Assembly: GCA_028281945.1 (NCBI GenBank)
Contig: JANQIW010000107.1
Location: forward strand, 61,663-125,662
From: Prochloraceae cyanobacterium PL24a_bin.78
GTDB taxonomy: Bacteria > Cyanobacteriota > Cyanobacteriia > Cyanobacteriales > JANQIW01
Reading direction: 5' to 3'
Length of the DNA stretch: 64,000 nt
Shown here: piece after piece, positions 1 to 8,438 of the stretch
Numbering within the stretch: the stretch's first letter is position 1
How the letters are laid out: each line of letters starts with the position of its first letter
Position numbers and translations under genes: made by a program
The notes under the pieces: model-generated
Told to the model about the DNA's origin: nothing
What the model saw: the letters and a program-made list of their open reading frames with translations, nothing else
Database searches by the model: none

Positions 1-698
1 ATTAAAGGATTCAAAATAAGAGCCAATTCTAAGGTATTCATCCCTGCCAGACTAGCAATTTCATAAAGACAACGATTATCTTTAAAAAATTCTTTAAATT
101 TTTGGACAATTTGATATTCTTTTTGATAAATTAATTCTTGAGTATTAATACTTTTTAAATTTTGGATTGAAAGCCTTTGGAAAGCAGAGCTAATTTGAGT
201 GCGCAATTGTACCCAGCTACGGATATGTTTTCTTGCTGGTAAAATTAACTTTTTTAAATCAATTGATAACAATAATGGATCTAAACCTACAGTATTTTCA
301 AATACTATAGTAGCTCTTGGTAATGCTAAACATTGAGTTAAAGCTTCTTGAGTTAATTGAGCCAAAATTTTACGTACTTCTTGAACTGATAATTGCCCTG
401 CTTGCCAGATTTGGCATAAATATTGATAATCATTAGTTAATTCTGTAGGAATGGAAAATTTATGCTGAGAAAAATATCTTCCTAATAAGTAAGAAAGTCT
501 TTCTCTTTGGCCTATTTTACTAGTTGCAAAATGAATTTTACCATCACCTAGATAAACCAGCCATTGTACAGACTTATCTTGAGGATCGTTTATTTTTAAA
601 CATCCTGATGATTTATTAATTAAAAGATTTTGTAACTCCCTAAATGGAATAGCAACTTTAGGATTTTCTTCTTTATAAATTGTTTCAGGTGCATTCAT
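1..698 (-). CDS. PATAN (DUF4388)-domain regulator, 3' end outside window
   Basis: The open frame runs on the minus strand from an ATG at 698 (start MNAPETIYKEENPKVAIPF) to the window edge without a stop, so about 232 codons are visible and the C-terminus is missing. The N-terminal 110 residues look like the PATAN/DUF4388 domain of PatA/PixG-type cyanobacterial response regulators (GCLKIND..., WLVYLGDGKIHFATS, then a helical stretch). The same architecture is seen in the complete protein at 14280-15587, so a receiver domain is expected beyond the edge. PATAN proteins act in phototaxis and pattern control through response-regulator partners. The role here is inferred from the family only. Family assignment is fairly sure; the domain content downstream is unknown. 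Confidence 0.7.
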   Translation of the reverse strand, partial: MNAPETIYKEENPKVAIPFRELQNLLINKSSGCLKINDPQDKSVQWLVYLGDGKIHFATSKIGQRERLSYLLGRYFSQHKFSIPTELTNDYQYLCQIWQAGQLSVQEVRKILAQLTQEALTQCLALPRATIVFENTVGLDPLLLSIDLKKLILPARKHIRSWVQLRTQISSAFQRLSIQNLKSINTQELIYQKEYQIVQKFKEFFKDNRCLYEIASLAGMNTLELALILNPL

Positions 699-1225
699 AG
701 TGATATTTTTTGTTTTTTTCTGCTGATATTTTCTTCTTAATTCTTTTTATTTTATTTTTTTTATTTTATTTTTTTAACCAAATATCTTTTGGATTTTAGT
801 AAATTTATCAAACTCGAAGGTGTCATATAGATTTTCCAAAAGTACCATAAGATTCTGCTTACCCAGAGGTGGAAGCCAAAAGTGAGTAGTAGACAAGGAA
901 GGGAGAACAAGGGAGATAAGTTTTAGGTGGAGAATCCATTAATTTTTCATAATTTTAACTATATCATCGTTTAATAAAAATGATATCAAAGTTTAAGATG
1001 TAACTATTTCAAATTAATCTTTTTAATCTTTAAAAGGAGCAGAAAAAATGCTCCTATTTCGATATATATAAGATAAATTTCTTCAAAACTTTACCTTGGC
1101 AATAGAATAGTTTTAGACTATTGTTAGAACTACTTAAAGTTAGTATAGAGATATTTTCTAGCTTACCTAATTAGCTACAAAAAATAGGTTAATTAAAGGT
1201 TATCAATAGGTTATATTTTTTAAAT
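699..1225. other. Intergenic region with a dispersed repeat
   Basis: This gap of about 530 bp lies between the truncated regulator and the subtilase-like gene. It begins with T-rich low-complexity sequence (about 738-776, runs of TTTTA). It contains a repeat at about 893-970 that matches the block at 57408-57500. The rest is AT-rich, and I see no convincing ORF or RNA gene. Confidence 0.6.
893..970 (+). repeat. Dispersed repeat, copy resembling 57408-57500
   Basis: It reads as a purine-rich ACAAGGAAGGGAGAACAAGGG lead-in, then a GTTTTAGGTGGAGAATCC segment and an AATTTTAACTATATCATCG end. The block at 57408-57500 has the same order of segments with a few substitutions, and an inverted relative lies at about 44610-44690. 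The motif near its end, AACTCTATCAT or its complement, recurs in many intergenic gaps of this window. Confidence 0.6.
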
Positions 1226-2812
1226 TTATTGATGAGGAACACTCCACCAAGCCAAAGCATAAGATTGAGTTTTTTCATTAAATTGTTTTTGATATTCAAC
1301 CCGTATTTTGTATCTTCCAGTTTCAGGAATTTGACAAAAAATATGTTCTACACTATCAACTTCACTAATAGAAGAACAGATACTTTTACGTGTTTTTTTA
1401 GTATCAGCTTCCATCAGATAAACATTAAGATTATTTAACCCTTTATCGGTAAAAGATTCTCCAACATCATAGAGATTATTATTATTATCATCATTTAATT
1501 CTACGAGGCGATCCCAAGCTAGAGTAATAGCAACATAACTACCCTCTTTTAATGGTTGAGACAAAACATAATCTGTTTCAGATTTAGCAGAGATCGATCG
1601 ATAATCCCAACCCATATGAGGAACATCATTTTGAGGATTCCATTGACCACTAGTAAATTGTTGATAGGCACGAAAAACATTAAGATGTCCTGCTCCTGTT
1701 TCAATATTCAAAGGAATTTCGGAATCTTTATAAGCATCAGAATCAAACCAAGTTTGATTAGTTTTACTTAAAGTAGTACGATTCATTCCTAAAAGTAATC
1801 CATCACCGGAATCTTGAATTTTATCAGCAGAATTAAGTAAAATTGCTTTCATCACTTCATGACGACGAGAATCTGTACTCCAATTAGAACTATTAGAAAA
1901 ATTGAGACGATCGCCACCTTCTTGTAAGAGAGCCACAGATGCGGTAATATGAGGAGCAGCAAAACTAGTACCACTTACTTGAAGAATTTTACCTTCAAGG
2001 TTAAAGACAGAAATTTTAGAACCCGGAGCAACTAAATTAATGGCACGTCGAGGGCCTACATTAATTTCCCGTTGAATTAAATTACGACCAATTCCTTCAG
2101 GAATACCACTTAAATTAGGAAAATCCACTTTAGTAAATTGACCATTTTTTAGGGTTGTGAAAGCAGTAGTAATACCATTAAAATGATCCGTAGGAATAGG
2201 AATACCACCTCTACCCTGATTACCAGCAATAACATAGAGAACATCATGAACACGAGAAGACCAATCGATACATTGAGTTAAAATAGCATTACCATCTAAT
2301 TGAGGATTAACTCTATCGTCTCGTCCGAAAGATTCACCAAAACTAAAATTAATAGCTCGAACATCACCACCATTTTGTAGGGCCACGTGTTGAGTAGCTA
2401 AACATTCTTCAGGTTGTCCATTTTGTTCGATACTTCCCACTGCCGAAGCATACAATCTCGCGCCGGGTGCCACACCTGGGAATTGTTTATTGTTACTTAT
2501 CATTACTGCTGCCACCATAGCAGCATGATTATCTACATGAAGATTAGCTTTAGCTTGAGAATTGCCGTGAAAAAGTCCAGCTAGATTCATATCTGGATTC
2601 CAAGAAACTACTTTATCCCAACCAAATTTACCAGGCCTACCGATTTCTACTTGACCAATAGCTATTTTTCTACCAATTAAATTATAGGGGGGTTGATGTA
2701 AACGATAGGCATCGATTCCATTTTTTCCTACGGATTTATCTAATGCTAAAACTGGTGGTAATAATCCAATGGCTGCAAAAGTTCCAGCCAACCATACTAT
2801 TGTTTTTTTCAT
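1226..2812 (-). CDS. Exported S8 (subtilisin-like) peptidase family protein
   Basis: This is a 528-residue protein with an N-terminal signal peptide (MKKTIVWLAGTFAAIGLLPP, cleavage likely near residue 23), so it probably acts outside the cytoplasmic membrane. Subtilase landmarks are visible: NHAAMVAAVM around His96, the oxyanion Asn198 in IAGNQG, and the serine motif GTSFAAP with Ser283. The first triad position, normally Asp in a DTG or DSG motif, appears as Glu56 in GQVEIGR. Residues 395-528 form a C-terminal beta-rich domain. It is flanked by repeat-rich gaps and looks monocistronic. The fold is secure. Whether it is a fully active peptidase is open because of the Glu. From memory, GQVEIG is recurrent in this cyanobacterial subgroup, so the substitution may be a subgroup trait and not damage. 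Confidence 0.85.
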   Translation of the reverse strand: MKKTIVWLAGTFAAIGLLPPVLALDKSVGKNGIDAYRLHQPPYNLIGRKIAIGQVEIGRPGKFGWDKVVSWNPDMNLAGLFHGNSQAKANLHVDNHAAMVAAVMISNNKQFPGVAPGARLYASAVGSIEQNGQPEECLATQHVALQNGGDVRAINFSFGESFGRDDRVNPQLDGNAILTQCIDWSSRVHDVLYVIAGNQGRGGIPIPTDHFNGITTAFTTLKNGQFTKVDFPNLSGIPEGIGRNLIQREINVGPRRAINLVAPGSKISVFNLEGKILQVSGTSFAAPHITASVALLQEGGDRLNFSNSSNWSTDSRRHEVMKAILLNSADKIQDSGDGLLLGMNRTTLSKTNQTWFDSDAYKDSEIPLNIETGAGHLNVFRAYQQFTSGQWNPQNDVPHMGWDYRSISAKSETDYVLSQPLKEGSYVAITLAWDRLVELNDDNNNNLYDVGESFTDKGLNNLNVYLMEADTKKTRKSICSSISEVDSVEHIFCQIPETGRYKIRVEYQKQFNEKTQSYALAWWSVPHQ

Positions 2813-2891
2813 AATCTAGGGTTAGTATCTTCTAATTTTTATTGTAGTTTTTCTCTTCTCTAATGACTTTAATTAAGTAAGAAGATCGATG

Positions 2892-3027
2892 TCTCAAGTC
2901 TCAAGTCTCAAGTAAAAAGATTGATGATAAACTAAATTCTTCTCACTCTCCCATTCTCCCACTCTCCCATTCCTCCCCATCTCCCATTCTCCCACTCTCC
3001 CATTCTCCCACTCTCCCATTTTCCCCA
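2892..3027. repeat. Heptamer tandem repeat block (TCTCAAG and CTCCCAT-type units)
   Basis: The block starts with three TCTCAAG units, then after an AT spacer has many units of the kind CTCCCAT, CTCCCAC and CCCATCT. These are 7-bp short tandem repeats typical of cyanobacterial intergenic DNA. There is no coding potential. Beyond it, at 3113-3139, an AAGTACA...TGTACTT inverted repeat precedes the next gene; its meaning is unknown. Confidence 0.8.
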
Positions 3028-3233
3028 TCAACCTTCTCCTTCCTATTGATAATGGTAATAGCCGAACTTTATCAAAAAATACTTGCCTAAATTATGTTGT
3101 TTGTGCTAGATTAAGTACAATAATGCTAAGTATGTACTTTAAAACTCTAAATTGGGTAAGATAATTAAGAGTTTAAGATAGTTTCAATATTAGCATTTGT
3201 AAAACTTAATTTTTTAGTAAGCGAATAGATTGT

Positions 3234-3455
3234 ATGACAAAACAAGTTGCTCATCCTATGGTGAAGTTTCAGCGCAAACTTGCTTCACTTGTAGAATCAA
3301 AAGTTTTAAGCTCAAAAGACAGTATATATAAAGTTGCTTTACTTTATGGGAATGAATGGGCATACTGGAAAAAAGAATTAATGGATTTTGGTTTTTCATT
3401 ACAAGATCCCATTGAAGATATTCTAATAGTAGAAGCTTGGGATGATGAGGAGTAA
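3234..3455 (+). CDS. Small conserved cyanobacterial protein, DUF4327-like
   Basis: This is a 73-residue soluble acidic protein. Its spacing of conserved residues (LVESKVLSSKDSIYKVALLYGNEW, then an EL...F.L.DPIEDIL stretch and a W near the end) matches what I remember of the small cyanobacterial DUF4327 family. Function is not known for that family. It has its own upstream gap containing an AAGTACA/TGTACTT inverted repeat (3113-3139) and a hairpin downstream. No catalytic motif, signal peptide or membrane segment is visible. The reading frame is very likely real from its composition and termination; the family name is a memory-based call. Confidence 0.7.
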   Translation: MTKQVAHPMVKFQRKLASLVESKVLSSKDSIYKVALLYGNEWAYWKKELMDFGFSLQDPIEDILIVEAWDDEE

Positions 3456-3611
3456 GGATATCCTCGATCCATCATTGATTCAATCCCTTAATTTTAATAA
3501 AAAATAATGGAATAACAAATCCTCTTTTGGCAAAAGTCATTGGAGATATATACCTATAAGCAAAAAAAAATAATACGTAGCGGTATACGTACATTCTTAA
3601 TATCTTCTATC

Positions 3612-3646
3612 AAGGGGATTATTAGCTAAAAGGCAAATCCCCTTTT
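3612..3646 (+). terminator. Possible intrinsic terminator
   Basis: AAGGGGATT (3612-3620) and AATCCCCTT (3636-3644) form a 9-bp stem with a 15-nt loop, followed by only a short T-run. It lies about 160 bp downstream of the small gene ending at 3455 and upstream of the convergent phosphatase gene. The short T-run makes this uncertain. The remainder of the gap 3456-3845 shows nothing else. Confidence 0.35.
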
Positions 3647-3845
3647 GGCTGTTATTTATTGTTTTTCAACTCTTGTTACGTTTAATTTTATGTCTAAAAA
3701 TCTTGTAGAGTATAGAGTTAAGGGAAGCTATAAAAATAATTTTCATTAAAGAAATTGATTCTAATAGGAAATTTCAACAGAAGAGAATGGAATCCCCTGC
3801 TAACATTTATGTTTAACATGGGGAAGATATCATTTAAGGAGAAGA

Positions 3846-5726
3846 TCAAAACAAAGGTGGTCGATCTAAATTAGGCTGTACTTTTACACGTATTATCAAA
3901 GCAGTAATATTGTCATGGCCATTTTTCTCATTAGCAAAATCCACTAATTGAACTAATCCTTGATCTAAACTAGCTTTAGAACTAAGTAATGGACTTAGAT
4001 GAGTTTCGCCGTAATTTTCCAAGAGATCGTTATCTGAAAGACCATCAGAACAAAGGAGAAATAAACTATCTTCTTTAATTTCAAAGAATTGGATATCAGG
4101 TTTAACCATATTATTAGCTCTAGGTCCTAAAGCTTGAGTTAATTGGTAAGCATCAGGACGAGCATATGCAGTTACAGGATCCATGCCTTTTTGAATTTCC
4201 AGCTGTGCCACAGCATGATCTACAGTTAATTGTTCTAGATTCCATCGACGGGAGAATTTATAAATTCGACTATCACCAACATGAGCAATGGCCATTTTGG
4301 TATCTTGTACCAATGCCACCACTAAGGTAGTACCCATGCGCTGATTACCACTGCTACCTTTTTTTAAATTTTCATTATAGATAGTTTCATTTGCTTTTAA
4401 AATTCCGTCTCGGATAGTTTCTTCCATTGGTAAGTTATCTCCTTGCCAATGAGTTTCAAAATATTGTTTTAGAGAAGCTACAGCCATGGCACTAGCAACT
4501 TCTCCAGAAGAATGCCCTCCCATACCATCACAAACAATATATAAACCACGGGCTTGATATTTTGTCCCTTGAGGACTTTCGATTTTTTTAGTTTGTGCAT
4601 TGATCAAATAGCAATCTTCATTATGATTTCTTTGACTCCCAATATCAGTACAAGCAGCGTCATTAATATGAAGTAACTGCATCGGCAGAACTAAGGTTGG
4701 TAGATCGTCTCCGCCGCCGTAACTTTCTTCATCATCTTCGTGGCCATTGATGAATTGGGTGGATAAGTCTTCAAAATCATCAATTTCCGACATTATATCC
4801 ATATATTCGCGAGTTTCATTATTATCAATACTAATTAGTTCTACTTCTTTTGGTTCATTTAAAGTTTTTAAGTATTCTTGTAAAGAATTAATATCTTTAA
4901 TTTTTTCATTAGACAATGAAATAAGTATTTCTTCTAAGAATTTATTTTCAGAATTTTGTGCTTTAGTTAATAATTCTTGCCATTTAGTTATTAGATGAAC
5001 CAGATTAATATTCTGATTAGGAGGATTTTGATAGATTTGTTTTAAACAAAAGTTTTGATTTCTATCAATTCGTAAATTATGATCAATTAATAAACTGTAA
5101 TTACAACCTAGTTTTGAAAGTTTCTTCCAAAGTAAAGCCATTTCTTTGAGATTTTGAATAATAATTTCAGGGGAAATATTTTCAGTTGCCCAATATTCTG
5201 AGATTAATTGTCTATGAGAGAAATCAGATAAAATGACTATTTCTTGTGATTCCTCTCGCCAAGCATCAAATAATTTTGGCAAACTTAAAGGAAATTCTTC
5301 TTCTAAAGTAAGATAAGGAAGAGCAAGATTAGGAATGCCAATGCGAGTTAATGTTTCTCGATCGAGACTATCAGAATCTAGATTCTCTAACATTGAATCT
5401 AACCTTGATTTTTGTAAAGGTGAAGTATCAAAAACTATACTTTGGAATAAGTTAGAAGAGTTTAAAGAAGGATATTTAACAATATTAGTGGATTTAATTT
5501 GATAGCGTTTTCCTTGATCTAAATAGTCAGAGTGAGGTATTTCCTCAGACATAATTGCCAGCATCGTACTTGCTTGCCTCGCTCCACAATGATGGCAAAT
5601 TTCATCACTCCAAGCTACAGTGGCTCCACATTCAGGGCAGGTGGTATTGACCAAATCCAAACCACAATTGTGACAAATTTTATTAGTATCAGGATTTTCA
5701 GTATTACATTCAGGACAAATAAGCAT
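3846..5726 (-). CDS. Zinc-ribbon PP2C-type serine/threonine phosphatase
   Basis: From the ATG at 5726 the protein has 626 residues. It starts MLICPECNTENPD and carries three paired-cysteine (CxxC) motifs in the first 50 residues, a double zinc-ribbon-like head. A longer frame begins at a TTG at 5801; I prefer 5726 because the zinc-ribbon begins there. The middle third (about 100-330) is helical and vaguely reminiscent of a degenerate kinase lobe, but no kinase catalytic motif is present. The C-terminal 250 residues are a complete PP2C domain: DIGSQRNHNEDC, YIVCDGMGGHSSGE, GTTLVVALV, AHVGDSRIY, LLCSDGLSD and GHDNITALI. All metal-binding Asp positions appear intact, so it should be an active Mn/Mg-dependent protein phosphatase. 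A sigma-factor-like gene lies upstream on the same strand with a gap of about 300 bp. Confidence 0.85.
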   Translation of the reverse strand: MLICPECNTENPDTNKICHNCGLDLVNTTCPECGATVAWSDEICHHCGARQASTMLAIMSEEIPHSDYLDQGKRYQIKSTNIVKYPSLNSSNLFQSIVFDTSPLQKSRLDSMLENLDSDSLDRETLTRIGIPNLALPYLTLEEEFPLSLPKLFDAWREESQEIVILSDFSHRQLISEYWATENISPEIIIQNLKEMALLWKKLSKLGCNYSLLIDHNLRIDRNQNFCLKQIYQNPPNQNINLVHLITKWQELLTKAQNSENKFLEEILISLSNEKIKDINSLQEYLKTLNEPKEVELISIDNNETREYMDIMSEIDDFEDLSTQFINGHEDDEESYGGGDDLPTLVLPMQLLHINDAACTDIGSQRNHNEDCYLINAQTKKIESPQGTKYQARGLYIVCDGMGGHSSGEVASAMAVASLKQYFETHWQGDNLPMEETIRDGILKANETIYNENLKKGSSGNQRMGTTLVVALVQDTKMAIAHVGDSRIYKFSRRWNLEQLTVDHAVAQLEIQKGMDPVTAYARPDAYQLTQALGPRANNMVKPDIQFFEIKEDSLFLLCSDGLSDNDLLENYGETHLSPLLSSKASLDQGLVQLVDFANEKNGHDNITALIIRVKVQPNLDRPPLF

Positions 5727-6031
5727 AGTTCCAAAGACATTTTGTTTAAAAGTAACTTTATTGATTTTTACCATCAAAGTTGATGAGGTAATATTTTTCA
5801 ATCTAAAGGGTTAATAAACTCCAAAAATATAGGACAATATTTAAGAAATCAACATCAAGATTTAAGCCTAACAAAAAGATGATCCCTTTCTCTAGGATTA
5901 GAACTCTCTAACATTAGAACAATCTAAGATGAATTAAAGTATCTGACAAGGCCTTTTAGATAGATTAATTGTAGATCTTAGAGATGCTCAACTTAAACTA
6001 AATTTTTCAAGTAAATTTTCAAGTAAATAGA

Positions 6032-6646
6032 TTATTTTCCTTCAAGATAAATAATCCGAATATCTTCTGGTAAAGCTGTTTCTAGCATTTCATAAGCTTG
6101 GTTTAACCAAATATCCACATCTGCTTGAGTAATCATTTCCCCATCGGCTTGAAGATAGGCTGTCAACCTGTTTAAACTCCAATTCCAATTTTCTTTCATG
6201 ACCAAAACAAAACGATTGATGGGGGGTAATTTCTCTAATGCTTGTTCTAGATAACACCAAAGTGGTGGTGAGCCTGTTTTTAAGTTATAGTTAATTGATT
6301 TTGATAAATCTAAATTTTTCTCGTTAATGCACAGGGCACTGATATAAATAATCCATTTTTGGAAAGAATTGATTTCCGGTTCTGTATCTTCTTTTAATGA
6401 GAGTCCACGCATTTCATAGAAAATCTCTCGCCAAGTAAGGGCAAATAGATAATTTGCTTCTTGTAAAGAAGACATGGAATTCTCGATCAAACTATAGACA
6501 ATTGGACTATAGCGACAAAATATGGTAGTGAAGTATTTTCCCTCTTGGGGATATTCTTGATATCTTGAGAGCAAAAATCCATCGCTACTATCGTTTAAGG
6601 ATTTAATGAGATGATGATTGGATTCTGGAAAAGTAGGAATTTCCAC
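6032..6646 (-). CDS. Sigma-70-like protein of cyanobacteria
   Basis: This is a 204-residue protein starting at a GTG (MEIPTFPESNHHLIKSL) with AAAGG about 11 nt upstream. It resembles, from memory, a conserved cyanobacterial family annotated as sigma-70 family RNA polymerase sigma factor, opening with IPTFPESNH...LI.SL. The central segment (YFTTIFCRYSPIVYSLI) looks like a region-2 helix. The C-terminal part (LEKLPPINRFVLVMKENWNWSLNRL) looks like the start of region 4. It lies about 300 bp upstream of the PP2C gene, transcribed the same way, and divergent from the glyoxalase-like gene. It is short and acidic for a sigma factor, so promoter recognition is unproven. Confidence 0.6.
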   Translation of the reverse strand: MEIPTFPESNHHLIKSLNDSSDGFLLSRYQEYPQEGKYFTTIFCRYSPIVYSLIENSMSSLQEANYLFALTWREIFYEMRGLSLKEDTEPEINSFQKWIIYISALCINEKNLDLSKSINYNLKTGSPPLWCYLEQALEKLPPINRFVLVMKENWNWSLNRLTAYLQADGEMITQADVDIWLNQAYEMLETALPEDIRIIYLEGK

Positions 6647-6774
6647 GGTGTTATAACCTTTGTTAAAATTAAAATAAGTTAGTCTATAATTACTTACATT
6701 TTCTCAAATTTTTGTAGAATTCGAGAAGTTTGTTGTATTTTCTATTTGCTATTATATTTTCAAATTACAGCATT

Positions 6775-7353
6775 ATGTTTACGATCGACTCAAGTATTTC
6801 AATTTATTTAGGGGCTTTTTTGCCGGGATTAACAGATTCTTTGTTTTCGACTCAGGGCATTATGGTAATGCTTTTGATGGCTTATGGTGGAGCGATGTGG
6901 ATGTTTTTAACTAGCGCGCCTAAAGTACATACTATCATGGTTTCGGATTTGGAAGTTGCCCGACAATTTTATGAGGAATTGCTTTCTTTGCCGGTGGCGG
7001 ATATTCCTTTGCATTATTATTATAATTACGAACAAACTATCGGGGCTAGTGCCATGGATCCTCTTTATATGTCTACGAATCCTGAGCTTACTTCTCCTAG
7101 TGATTTTAATAGTTCTGAGGGTTTATGGTATCAGTTGAAGAAAAATATTCAGTTACATATTATTTCTGGTGCTAGTTTGGGGGAGAAAAATCGTCAACGT
7201 CATGTATGTTTCGATCGTGATTGTTTGGATGAGGTGTTGTTAAGGGTACAATCTCGCCGTTTGAAGTATAAAATTCGCAGAGATCGTCCTTTGAATTTCT
7301 TGGTTAAGGATTATAGGGAGAGAGTTATTGAATTAGTGGAAGTTGTTAGTTAG
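6775..7353 (+). CDS. Membrane-anchored glyoxalase/VOC-like protein
   Basis: From the ATG at 6775 the protein has 192 residues; an upstream TTG at 6730 opens a longer frame but gives no better start. Residues 1-50 contain one or two hydrophobic segments (ISIYLGAFLPG, GIMVMLLMAYGGAMWMFL). The rest resembles the cyanobacterial glyoxalase-like group, with VHTIMVSDLEVARQFYEELLSLPVADIP typical of a VOC-fold first motif. Metal ligands of true glyoxalases cannot be confirmed. It is divergent from the sigma-like gene with about 130 bp between the starts. The substrate is unknown. Confidence 0.65.
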   Translation: MFTIDSSISIYLGAFLPGLTDSLFSTQGIMVMLLMAYGGAMWMFLTSAPKVHTIMVSDLEVARQFYEELLSLPVADIPLHYYYNYEQTIGASAMDPLYMSTNPELTSPSDFNSSEGLWYQLKKNIQLHIISGASLGEKNRQRHVCFDRDCLDEVLLRVQSRRLKYKIRRDRPLNFLVKDYRERVIELVEVVS

Positions 7354-7458
7354 ATTTAGATATTAAGAAATCTGCTATATGTTTTTGGTAATAATTTGTT
7401 TCTCTTAATTTTGTGATGATTAATTAATAGCTTATTTTTCTTTTATTTAGGATTAAAT

Positions 7459-7498
7459 AGAGGTTATATTAGGATTTGATAGTTTCTATGTAACCTCT
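7459..7498 (+). promoter_or_regulatory. Inverted repeat directly before the Rpn start codon
   Basis: AGAGGTTA (7459-7466) and TAACCTCT (7491-7498) are perfect 8-bp complements separated by 24 nt and end 6 nt before the ATG at 7505. In RNA the right arm would occupy the ribosome-binding region, where no Shine-Dalgarno is visible. It could be a translation-limiting hairpin or a protein operator; both are inference. Confidence 0.4.
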
Positions 7499-7504
7499 AA
7501 AAAT

Positions 7505-8371
7505 ATGAGCTATGATAACACTTTAAAATATTTGGTGGAACAATTTCCATATGATTTTGCAAAATGGTTGGCTAATGCTACTCCTGATGAAGAGTTGGAA
7601 ATCCTGAAAACTGAGTTAAGTAAGGAGCCTATTCGGGCGGATGGGTTGGTTTTTCTGCGCATAGCGAATCGGATTCTTCATTTGGAATTCCAAACATCTC
7701 CTGATTCGGATCCGCCTTTGCCTTTTCGGATGCTGGATTATTGGGTGAGATTATATCGGCAGTATCAATGCGAGATTATACAGGTAGTTATTTTTTTGAA
7801 GGAAACTACTTCTGAGAAGGTTTTTGTGGATGAATTCAAGGTGCAAAATACGATTCATCGTTATCGAGTTGTTAGGATTTGGGAAATGAATCCTAGTTTG
7901 TTTATGGATATTCCTGGGTTGTTGCCTTTGGTTGCTTTGACTAGAAGCGATCGACCTGAAAGTTTGTTGGCGCAAGTTGCCCAGAAAATAGATAGAATCG
8001 AGGAAAGGGCTATGCAATCCAATGTCTCGGCTTGTGTACAGTTATTGGCTGGGATCAAGTTTGATAAAAATTTAATTAGAGCTTATTTTAGGGAGGAACT
8101 TCTCATGGAATCTGTGATTTATCAAAGCTTAAAGGAAGATATAGAAAGAAAAGCTAAGGAAGAAACTAGGCTTGAAACCAAAGAAGAAGATCGAATTCGA
8201 CAAGCATCGTTATTTGTACGTATGCTGCAACTACGTTTAGGAAACCTGACTCCTGATTTAGAAAATTCTATTAAAAATTTATCTTTTCTTCAATTGGAAG
8301 AGTTACTAATTTTATCTATTAATTGGAATAGTCAGGAAGATTTGGTGAATTGGTTGTCGAATCTTAAGTAA
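7505..8371 (+). CDS. Rpn-family PD-(D/E)xK nuclease, DUF4351 C-terminus (copy A)
   Basis: This is a 288-residue protein of the Rpn recombination-promoting nuclease / putative transposase family. The nuclease signature is visible as Asp46 (RADG), Glu61 and Gln63 (HLEFQT). The C-terminal 85 residues are the DUF4351 helical domain (ESVIYQSLKEDIERK, then LGNLTPDLENSIKNLSFLQLEELL). No Shine-Dalgarno precedes the ATG; the upstream DNA holds an inverted repeat instead. Inside the gene, GGAGG at 8092-8096 sits 8 nt before an in-frame ATG at 8105 (codon 201). It is about 61% identical by eye to the gene at 61419-62285. Rpn proteins are DNA endonucleases, and E. coli members have been linked to phage defence. 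It is not an insertion sequence despite the common transposase label. Confidence 0.85.
   Translation: MSYDNTLKYLVEQFPYDFAKWLANATPDEELEILKTELSKEPIRADGLVFLRIANRILHLEFQTSPDSDPPLPFRMLDYWVRLYRQYQCEIIQVVIFLKETTSEKVFVDEFKVQNTIHRYRVVRIWEMNPSLFMDIPGLLPLVALTRSDRPESLLAQVAQKIDRIEERAMQSNVSACVQLLAGIKFDKNLIRAYFREELLMESVIYQSLKEDIERKAKEETRLETKEEDRIRQASLFVRMLQLRLGNLTPDLENSIKNLSFLQLEELLILSINWNSQEDLVNWLSNLK
8105..8371 (+). CDS. Predicted intragenic small protein (Rpn-S-like) from internal start, copy A
   Basis: An in-frame ATG at 8105 begins an 88-residue product equal to the C-terminal DUF4351 part of the Rpn protein. GGGAGGAA at 8091-8098 provides a far better ribosome-binding site than the main start has. 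The second full-length gene shows the same arrangement at 62016, and a stand-alone gene at 8439-8696 encodes just this part. In E. coli, small proteins made from within rpn genes are known to inhibit the full-length nuclease. That this one is made and does the same is inference from the conserved internal site. Confidence 0.6.
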   Translation: MESVIYQSLKEDIERKAKEETRLETKEEDRIRQASLFVRMLQLRLGNLTPDLENSIKNLSFLQLEELLILSINWNSQEDLVNWLSNLK

Positions 8372-8438
8372 ATAAATTTGATAATATGGATTGTCCTTGT
8401 CTGCTATGTAAGGGCAATCTTTAAATGAGGATAAAAAA

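Noticed and set aside
2892..3027. CRISPR-like arrays at the heptamer blocks or the 120-bp TPR repeats
   Set aside because: Units are contiguous without unique spacers and no cas gene is present.
3113..3139. NtcA site at the AAGTACA/TGTACTT inverted repeat
   Set aside because: The GTA-N8-TAC spacing is not met and no -10 box stands at the expected distance.
7505..8371. Reading the Rpn genes as transposases of an insertion sequence
   Set aside because: No terminal inverted repeats or target duplications flank them; the family is a PD-(D/E)xK nuclease that only shares a historical transposase label.
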